Below are positions 58,266 through 64,000 of a DNA stretch of 64,000 nt, piece after piece. Under the pieces are notes generated by a model. The model had not been told where the DNA came from, did no database searches, and saw only the letters and a list, made by a program, of their open reading frames with translations. Position 1 is the first letter of the stretch. Every line of letters starts with the position of its first letter. The stretch comes from Rhodoferax sp. Lineage in GTDB: Bacteria; Pseudomonadota; Gammaproteobacteria; Burkholderiales; Burkholderiaceae_C. Made by a program: the position numbers and the translations under genes. The stretch covers positions 105,552 to 169,551 of the forward strand of contig NZ_JAUSLE010000004.1 of assembly GCF_030646845.1 (NCBI RefSeq), given 5' to 3'.

Positions 58266-58964
58266 TCAGTGCGAACCATAGCTGGCGAGGCGTTGCACGT
58301 CAAGAATACGGATCTCGCGCTTGTCAATTTCAATCAGATTTTCCGCTTCCAGCTCGTGCAACACGCGAGAGAAGTACTCCGGGGTCAGCGATAGCCGCGA
58401 GGCAATGGTCGCCTTGCTGACAGGCAGAGACACCGTGATGACGCCACTTTTCAAGGTGTCTTCATCCTGGAGGTCGCGCAGCAAATAGCCAATCAGTCTT
58501 TGCATCCCACTGTGCAATGCATAGCCCTCGACGTCTCGCACCAAGCCGTGTAGCCGGCGTGAAATGCCGGCGAGCATGTGCATCGAGAAGCGCGGGTCGC
58601 GCTCGATCTCGCCGAATACGGCTTGCTTGGTAACGCGCAGAAGCAAGGTCTCGGCAAGTGCCTGGGCGTTCAGGATGCAGGGCATGCTGAGAAACATCAT
58701 GGCTTCTGCAAAGCTCTGACCAGGGCCGACCAGTTCAATGACCTTCTCCTGGCCGGTCGGCGAAGCGACGTACAGTTTCACCTGCCCGACGACGACGACG
58801 TAAAAGGCGTCGCATTCTTCCCCAACCCGAAACACCATGTCGCCCCGGGCGAGTCGCCGAAGCTGGCAACTCAGGGCCAGCCGTTCGCGCTCCTGTTGGG
58901 ACAGGTCGCTGAACAGTGGCAACACTGACAGATACCGCGGCGTATCGAATTGTTCGACGTCCAT
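58266..58964 (-). CDS. Crp/Fnr-family regulator, DNR-like (no N-terminal Fe-S cysteines)
   Basis: A 232-residue regulator: cyclic-nucleotide-binding-like domain (VFRVGEECDAFYVVVVGQVK; PGQSFAEAMMFL), a long dimer helix and a C-terminal winged helix with recognition segment SKATIASRLSLTPEYFSRVL. The N-terminal Cys cluster of FNR is absent, so it resembles DNR/NnrR, which sense NO by haem. Recognition-helix Glu and Arg (TPEYFSR) fit a TTGAN6TCAA-type site. Located within the nar cluster between can and nnrS, it probably controls denitrification genes. Confidence 0.88.
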   Translation of the reverse strand: MDVEQFDTPRYLSVLPLFSDLSQQERERLALSCQLRRLARGDMVFRVGEECDAFYVVVVGQVKLYVASPTGQEKVIELVGPGQSFAEAMMFLSMPCILNAQALAETLLLRVTKQAVFGEIERDPRFSMHMLAGISRRLHGLVRDVEGYALHSGMQRLIGYLLRDLQDEDTLKSGVITVSLPVSKATIASRLSLTPEYFSRVLHELEAENLIEIDKREIRILDVQRLASYGSH

Positions 58965-58996
58965 TCTTGAGACCTGTTCCAAGTCAGCGACCTTAG

Positions 58997-59734
58997 TCAG
59001 TCAGGCATAGCGGATATCGCCTTGTCTGATTGGGGTTGCTTGGCGTAGCTGTCATCTATTTCGTTGAACACCGGGCTGGCAATCGAATCTTCGAACGCCT
59101 GGTAAGGCCCCGTACCGCTGTGAGAGGCCGTGGACGCCGGAACAAACTCACCGCTTTTAACGTCAAAGACGTGTACTTCGCCATCTTCAATCACATAGTG
59201 CCAGCCGTGCAGAAAAAGTCTCCCTGCTTCGACCTGTTCGCGCACCATCGGGTAGCCCATCAGCCGCTCCAGCTGAAGTACGACGGCTCGCTGCTCCGTG
59301 CGGCGAAGGGCTTCCGGTGTCACCTGCACCGGCAGGGCCGCTTCCCGACCCAGTTCCAGCCAGGCCGCGAGGTTTTTGGCCTGCGGAGCTACTTCTTCAT
59401 AGAGCGCACGGATACCGCCGCAATGGCTGTGACCACACACCACGATGCGGGAAACCTTGAGGTTCAAAACCCCAAACTCAATGGCCGCAGAAGTGCCGTG
59501 GTAGCCGGCCGATCCGTCATAGGGCGGAACAAACGCACCCACGTTGCGCACAATGAACAGTTCTCCTGGGCCGGTGCCTGTGAGGAGGTAGGGGACCAGG
59601 CGTGAGTCAGAGCAGCCAATAAACAGGATGGTCGGATGTTGACCATCCTTGACCAGATTCTGAAATTGTTCCTGGGCCCCCGGGAACGTGTGGTCGTGGA
59701 AGCGCCGAAGTCGGTCTAGCAGTTCATCAGGCAC
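58997..59734 (-). CDS. Beta-class carbonic anhydrase
   Basis: A 245-residue zinc enzyme that interconverts CO2 and bicarbonate. Zinc ligands appear in FIGCSDSRLVPYLL (Cys, with Asp-Arg dyad) and VVCGHSHCGGIRAL (His, Cys). The protein has a C-terminal extension after the domain (from FVPAST onward) of about 40 residues. It sits in the nitrate reductase cluster between the ppiC-like and regulator genes, with 25 to 32 base gaps, so it is probably co-transcribed. Confidence 0.92.
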   Translation of the reverse strand: MPDELLDRLRRFHDHTFPGAQEQFQNLVKDGQHPTILFIGCSDSRLVPYLLTGTGPGELFIVRNVGAFVPPYDGSAGYHGTSAAIEFGVLNLKVSRIVVCGHSHCGGIRALYEEVAPQAKNLAAWLELGREAALPVQVTPEALRRTEQRAVVLQLERLMGYPMVREQVEAGRLFLHGWHYVIEDGEVHVFDVKSGEFVPASTASHSGTGPYQAFEDSIASPVFNEIDDSYAKQPQSDKAISAMPD

Positions 59735-59759
59735 GGGAAACCCATTCTTGATTCATCCG

Positions 59760-60551
59760 CTACTGAACCAGAGGTGTGTCAGCCGCCTCCAGATCCACCC
59801 CCACCACGTCCGCCTCGCCTGCCAAAAGGCTCAAATACTGGCGCAAGGCCGTCACGTAGGTCTTTTGCCGCAGCGCCATGGCCACGGCGCCGCGGACTGC
59901 GTCAAACGGCTGTTCAACGCCTGGCACCCGCTCCAGCACTTCAACCACATGCAGGCCGAAACGGCTGTGCACCAGCCTCGGCAGAACGCCGACCTCTGCG
60001 TGCCCAAAGAGTTCTTTGGCAAATTCAGGGGCGCAGTCCGCCGCAGTCAGCCATCCCAAGCTGCCGCCTTCGGCCCCGCTGGGGCAGTTCGACAGGGTGC
60101 TGGCTGCCTTGGTGAAAGTGTCTTCCACGTTGCTCCCATCATGGCAGCGTACATCCAGCAGGGTGGTTTCGGCACGGTTGCGCAGGGCCACCACATCCAC
60201 GCCCTGGGTGACTGCAAACAGGATGTGGCGCACATTGACGCGCTCACCTGTGCTGTAGGTGGCCACATTCGCTGCATGGTGGCGTCGGCACGCCTCTTCC
60301 GAGGGCTCGGGAATCACCAGGGCTTGCTCCAGCAGTGCTTCAATGGCACTGGACGCCTCTTCGCTCAGAACGCCATCGGTTGACGGCACATCACTGTCCG
60401 CGAGCAAGCCGCTGTTCTTCGCGGCCTGCCGCAGCAATTCTGAGTAGGCCCTCTGACGCAGGTCATCGGCGCTCAGAACGTCAGCGGCCGCATTCAGTGC
60501 GACACCGTTGATGCTGGCAATACTTGATTGGACGGGGGTGTTGATTTCCAT
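59760..60551 (-). CDS. PpiC-type peptidyl-prolyl isomerase of the nar cluster
   Basis: A 263-residue protein. The first 110 residues are helical (SurA/NifM-like chaperone part); a parvulin domain follows with VNVRHILFAVTQG, GGSLGWLTAADCAPEF and HSRFGLHVVEVLER. No signal peptide is seen, so it is probably cytoplasmic, as suits an assembly factor for the cytoplasmic NarGH enzyme. AGGAA lies seven bases before ATG 60551. PpiC-like genes next to narI are common in betaproteobacteria. Confidence 0.88.
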   Translation of the reverse strand: MEINTPVQSSIASINGVALNAAADVLSADDLRQRAYSELLRQAAKNSGLLADSDVPSTDGVLSEEASSAIEALLEQALVIPEPSEEACRRHHAANVATYSTGERVNVRHILFAVTQGVDVVALRNRAETTLLDVRCHDGSNVEDTFTKAASTLSNCPSGAEGGSLGWLTAADCAPEFAKELFGHAEVGVLPRLVHSRFGLHVVEVLERVPGVEQPFDAVRGAVAMALRQKTYVTALRQYLSLLAGEADVVGVDLEAADTPLVQ

Positions 60552-60561
60552 GGCCAATTCC

Positions 60562-61296
60562 TTAAACGCCAGCGTCGGGACGACGCGGCTGATTGTGTCC
60601 GGCGGGCACATTCAGGCGGCGAGCCCGAACCACCTGATGCGGGCGGACCAGATAGGTCACGGCGGCGAAGCCGCTCCAGACGTGGACGAGACGGGTGAAG
60701 GGGAAGATCAGGAAGATGCTCATCCCCAGGAACATATGCATCTTGAAGATCCAGCCCGCTTCAGCCAGCAACTCGGGTGCGCCTGCACGGAAGGTCACGA
60801 TCCGCTGCGCCCACTCGGCCAGTCTCATCATCATGCTGCCGTCCAGATGCTGCGCCGACATGGGAATGGTCGCCAAGCCGAGCGCCAGTTGCAGCCAAAG
60901 CAGCACCAGCAGCACGATATCACTGGTCTTGGAGTTGATGCGAATGCGCGGCTCGGACAAACGACGATGCAAGAGTACGGTCACGCCGATAAGGCCCAGC
61001 ACGCCAGCGATACCGCCGGAAACCATCGCCACGACCTGTTTGGTGCCCGCACTGATGAAGGCCTCATACAAGAAATGCGGCGTCAGCATGCCAAAGAAGT
61101 GGCCAAAGAACAGGAACAGCACGCCGATGTGAAACAGGTTGCTGCCAACCCGCAATTGACCGGCCTTGAGCAACTGCGATGAGTCGCTCTTCCACGTGTA
61201 CTGGTCCCGGTCAAACCGGATCAGGCTGCCAAGCAGAAAGACAGTGAGGCAGATGTAGGGATACAGTCCAAACAGGAAATTGTCGAGTGCGTTCAT
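60562..61296 (-). CDS. narI: Respiratory nitrate reductase gamma subunit (cytochrome b)
   Basis: A 244-residue membrane protein with five helices that takes electrons from quinol and passes them to NarH. Haem b ligands are expected in NLFHIGVLFLFFGHFFGM and in the C-terminal MHMFLGMSIFLIFPFTRLVH. It starts four bases before the narJ stop ends (overlap 61293-61296). Confidence 0.95.
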   Translation of the reverse strand: MNALDNFLFGLYPYICLTVFLLGSLIRFDRDQYTWKSDSSQLLKAGQLRVGSNLFHIGVLFLFFGHFFGMLTPHFLYEAFISAGTKQVVAMVSGGIAGVLGLIGVTVLLHRRLSEPRIRINSKTSDIVLLVLLWLQLALGLATIPMSAQHLDGSMMMRLAEWAQRIVTFRAGAPELLAEAGWIFKMHMFLGMSIFLIFPFTRLVHVWSGFAAVTYLVRPHQVVRARRLNVPAGHNQPRRPDAGV

Positions 61297-62012
61297 AGTG
61301 ATGCTCCTTGTTGCGCAGCGGCCTTCGCGCCAGCGCGGATCGCTTCATTTTTTACAAAGTGAATGGGCTGGGCTTCACCGGGTTTGGCCTGTCCCTTGGT
61401 GGAGCAGCCATCAAAAACAACGGGTTCTTCCCAGGCGACGTCGAGTGGCTCGTCCGGCACGACTTTGACGGCATGGGCCGTCTCGCCGGCGATTTCCAGC
61501 AGCGCGCCGATGACACTGGCATACGGGCTTTCGGACTTTGCCAACGCGCTGAAGATGGCATTGAAAATGTGCGCCATTTCGCCCAGGAAAGCACGGGCTT
61601 CCTTGGGTGGCTGGGTTGACACAAATTCAAGCACCACGGGCAGGTAGTCCGGCATTTCGTCCGGACCCAGAAAAAGCCCTGCTTTTTCGTAGGTCTGAGC
61701 CAGATCGATCATGGCCGGTCCGCGCTCGCGCGAGTCGCCATGCACATGCTCAAACAGGTGCAATGACGTTGCACGGCCCCGGTCGAAGATTTGAACGTAC
61801 TCGGCCTCATTCTCGAGCGCATCGCCGCTCTCCAGGGTGGCCATGAGCGCGTCCAGTTCTGCCAGGCGAGCAGCAGGTACTGTGTTGTCCGCGTGCAGGG
61901 CCTGGCGCATGTCGGGCAACTGGCCCCGCAGTTCCGCGTCAGGGTAGGACAGCAAGCGCGCAAGCACTCGCAGGCTGATGGATGCATTGGGGAGTTTGGA
62001 CATTAGTGCCAT
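61293..62012 (-). CDS. narJ: Nitrate reductase molybdenum cofactor assembly chaperone
   Basis: A 239-residue helical chaperone of the TorD/NarJ family required for cofactor insertion into NarG. Blocks are LARLLSYPDAELRGQLPDM, LHLFEHVHGDSRERGPAMID and PDYLPVVLEFVSTQP. It begins three bases after narH and overlaps narI by four bases. Confidence 0.95.
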   Translation of the reverse strand: MALMSKLPNASISLRVLARLLSYPDAELRGQLPDMRQALHADNTVPAARLAELDALMATLESGDALENEAEYVQIFDRGRATSLHLFEHVHGDSRERGPAMIDLAQTYEKAGLFLGPDEMPDYLPVVLEFVSTQPPKEARAFLGEMAHIFNAIFSALAKSESPYASVIGALLEIAGETAHAVKVVPDEPLDVAWEEPVVFDGCSTKGQAKPGEAQPIHFVKNEAIRAGAKAAAQQGASL

Positions 62013-62015
62013 GAT

Positions 62016-63548
62016 TTAGACCCCCGCCTTGATAGGAATGGTTCGGCGTTTGCTGCCGCCAAACAGGCTGGCTTCGCTGGTCCCGTCAGAGCAGCCGCTG
62101 CCAAACGAGAAGCCACAACCGCCGCGCATGTCAAAGGTGTTCTCGGCGTATTCGCGGTGCGTGCTGGGAATCACGAACCGGTCTTCGTAGTTGGCAATGG
62201 CCATCACGTGGTACATCTCTTCCACATCCGCCTGGGTCATTTGAACCTGATCTAGGGCAGCGGTGTTGATGCGGCCATCCACATGTTTTTCGCGCTGGTA
62301 GGCGCGCATTGCCAGCATGCGTTCCAGCGCACGCTCCACGGGTTGGGTGTCGCCAGCTGTCAGCAGATTGGCCAGGTACTTGACCGGGATACGCAGTTGC
62401 TTGACGTCCGGGATTTCACCGTTGACACCGATGTGGCCGGCATTGGCCGCGGCGCTGATCGGGGAGAGCGGTGGCACATACCAGACCATGGGCAGCGTGC
62501 GGTACTCGGGGTGCAGGGGCAGGGCGACTTTCCAGTCCACTGCCATCTTGTACACCGGGCTCTTGCGGGCCGCTTCCATCCATTTGTCCGGAATGCCGTC
62601 GATGCGCGCCTGTTCGATCACCTTGGGATCGTTGGGGTCGAGGAAAATGTCGAGTTGCGCCTGGTACAGGTCCCGATCATGTTCAACGCTGGCCGCTTCC
62701 TGGATGCGGTCGGCGTCATAGAGCACCACACCGAGGTAGCGGATGCGGCCGACGCAGGTTTCGCTGCACACCGTGGGCTGGCCGGCTTCAATGCGCGGGT
62801 AGCAGAAAGTGCATTTTTCGGCCTTGCCGCTTTTCCAGTTGTAGTAGATTTTTTTGTATGGGCAGCCCGACACGCACATGCGCCAGCCCCGGCACTTGTC
62901 CTGGTCGATCAGCACGATGCCGTCTTCCTCGCGCTTGTAGATCGAGCCCGACGGGCAGGACGCCACGCAGGTCGGGTTCAGGCAGTGCTCGCACAGGCGC
63001 GGCAAATACATCATGAAGGTGTTTTCAAACTGGCCGACCATGTCCTTCTGGACCTGGTCAAAGTTGGCCAGGTTGGCGTCCTTGCTGCGCTTGGAAAACT
63101 CGCCGCCCAGAATTTCCTCCCAGTTCGGGCCCCATTCAATTTTCTCCATGCGCTTGCCGGTGATCAGGCTGCGCGGACGCGCCGTCGGCGTGGCCTTCAT
63201 CTCGGGCGCTGACTGCAAATGGTCATAGTCGAAGGTGAAGGGCTCGTAGTAGTCGTCAATTTCCGGCATGTTCGGGTTGGCGAACAGGCGCATCAAGAGC
63301 TTCCACTTGCCGCCCTGGCGCGGCTCGATGGAGCCGTCGGCCAGGCGACGCCAGCCGCCGTTCCACTTGTCCTGGTTTTCCCACTCCTTGGGGTAGCCGA
63401 TGCCGGGCTTGGTTTCCACATTGTTGAACCAGGCGTATTCCATGCCCGGGCGGCTGGTCCAGACGTTCTTGCAGGTGACCGAGCAGGTGTGGCAGCCAAT
63501 GCACTTGTCCAGATTGAGCACCATGCCGATTTGCGCGCGTATCTTCAT
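62016..63548 (-). CDS. narH: Respiratory nitrate reductase beta subunit (Fe-S)
   Basis: A 510-residue iron-sulfur subunit. The clusters are ligated by CIGCHTCSVTCKNVW, LCEHCLNPTCVASCPSG, the segment CRGWRMCVSGCPYKKIYYNW (with Trp replacing one Cys, as in the [3Fe-4S] site of NarH) and CTFCYPRIEAGQPTVCSETC. Length matches E. coli NarH. The start overlaps the narG stop by four bases. Confidence 0.97.
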   Translation of the reverse strand: MKIRAQIGMVLNLDKCIGCHTCSVTCKNVWTSRPGMEYAWFNNVETKPGIGYPKEWENQDKWNGGWRRLADGSIEPRQGGKWKLLMRLFANPNMPEIDDYYEPFTFDYDHLQSAPEMKATPTARPRSLITGKRMEKIEWGPNWEEILGGEFSKRSKDANLANFDQVQKDMVGQFENTFMMYLPRLCEHCLNPTCVASCPSGSIYKREEDGIVLIDQDKCRGWRMCVSGCPYKKIYYNWKSGKAEKCTFCYPRIEAGQPTVCSETCVGRIRYLGVVLYDADRIQEAASVEHDRDLYQAQLDIFLDPNDPKVIEQARIDGIPDKWMEAARKSPVYKMAVDWKVALPLHPEYRTLPMVWYVPPLSPISAAANAGHIGVNGEIPDVKQLRIPVKYLANLLTAGDTQPVERALERMLAMRAYQREKHVDGRINTAALDQVQMTQADVEEMYHVMAIANYEDRFVIPSTHREYAENTFDMRGGCGFSFGSGCSDGTSEASLFGGSKRRTIPIKAGV

Positions 63549-64000
63549 GCTGCTTCTCCCATTTGTTGCACCAGTTGGGCGCGGTCGTCATCGCGCGGCG
63601 TATCTAACCAGTCGACCTTGTCCATCTTGCGCACCACGACAAATTCGTCGCGGTTGGTGCCAATGGTTCCGTAGTAGTTAAAGCCGTAGCTCAACTGCGC
63701 GTAGCCGCCAATCATGTGCGTGGGTTTCAGCACAATCCGGGTCACCGAGTTGTGAATGCCGCCGCGCTGGCCGGTGATTTCAGAACCCGGCGTGTTGACG
63801 ATCTTTTCCTGCGCGTGGTACATCATCACCATGCCGGGCTTGACGCGCTGGCTCACCACCGCGCGCGCCGAAATCGCACCGTTGACGTTGTAGGCCTCGA
63901 TCCAGTCGTTGTCCTCCACGCCGATCAGCTTGGCGTCGTCTTCGCTGAGCCAGATGATCGGGCCGCCCCGGCTCAGGGTGAGCATCAACAGGTTGTCGGT
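63545..64000 (-). CDS. narG: Respiratory nitrate reductase alpha subunit, C-terminal part
   Basis: The frame is open to the window edge, giving only the last 151 residues of the molybdenum-containing catalytic subunit. Visible are LLMLTLSRGGPIIWLSEDDA, the molybdopterin-binding domain with VSQRVKPGMVMMYHAQEK, and KPTHMIGGYAQLSYGFNYYG near the end, all typical of NarG. It overlaps narH by four bases (ATGA). Confidence 0.96.
   Translation of the reverse strand, partial: TDNLLMLTLSRGGPIIWLSEDDAKLIGVEDNDWIEAYNVNGAISARAVVSQRVKPGMVMMYHAQEKIVNTPGSEITGQRGGIHNSVTRIVLKPTHMIGGYAQLSYGFNYYGTIGTNRDEFVVVRKMDKVDWLDTPRDDDRAQLVQQMGEAA

Noticed and set aside
58244..58270. Direct repeat AACTGTCAGT at 58244 and 58261 before nnrS as an operator
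   Set aside because: Two copies only, one overlapping the stop of the regulator gene; no known site matches and chance or slippage is as likely.

Overview
The window looks like a chromosomal segment of a facultatively denitrifying betaproteobacterium of the order Burkholderiales, most likely the family Comamonadaceae (Rhodoferax/Polaromonas-like). This rests on protein flavour and gene repertoire: a LivH-LivM fusion, an AapJQMP transporter, a DUF1631 protein, a phasin, a class II ribonucleotide reductase and narGHJI. It also rests on a short interspersed repeat (core AGCCCYCGT...GCTAT...ATAGC) of a type I associate with comamonad genomes. No database search was possible. I found no rRNA, tRNA, CRISPR array, insertion sequence or prophage.

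Layout. 1-9 kb: AEC carrier (partial), pdxH, MobA-like nucleotidyltransferase, sodC, the Entner-Doudoroff pair edd-eda, glyoxalase I, a thioesterase with a divergent MarR regulator, a frameshifted egtB and a DTW-domain tRNA modification gene. 9-17.9 kb: phasin with two PhaR-like operators, a deacetylase-family protein, thioesterase-nitroreductase, a branched-chain-type ABC transporter without a binding protein, pncB and a 2-hydroxyacid dehydrogenase. 18-29 kb: ferric-reductase-like flavocytochrome, a 959-aa ACP/adenylation/acyltransferase fusion, a VTT membrane protein, isochorismatase-family hydrolase, rmuC, MFS, an NAD(P)-binding protein whose 5' end overlaps the glycine-rich tail of rhlE. 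29-36 kb: DUF1631, ettA, TAXI-type binding protein, P1 peptidase.

35.9-39.6 kb holds the most unusual locus: a heme-copper oxidase-like subunit I, an intact CuA subunit II, a two-helix small protein, a DUF411 protein and a Cys/His-rich exported protein. Subunit I keeps the low-spin heme ligands but appears to carry Tyr where the family has one CuB His and the high-spin heme His. 39.6-43.9 kb: aapJQMP with an intrinsic terminator after aapJ. 44.2-49.1 kb: a tight run of acyl-CoA ligase, K+ channel with zinc ribbon, MetE-like methyltransferase and serine hydrolase. 49.2-53.2 kb: curA-like reductase, SDR, bacteriohemerythrin, 2OG-Fe dioxygenase, and a universal stress gene with an FNR/DNR-type box.

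53.2-64 kb: nrdJ with paired NrdR boxes shared with a divergent small gene, then a long minus-strand nitrate respiration cluster narG-narH-narJ-narI-ppiC-can-crp/fnr-nnrS. Together the nar cluster, NnrS, the FNR-type boxes, hemerythrin and oxygen-independent ribonucleotide reductase describe an organism that switches between oxic and nitrate/NO-exposed anoxic life. Eight copies of the interspersed repeat were found, four of them inside coding sequences without breaking the frame.
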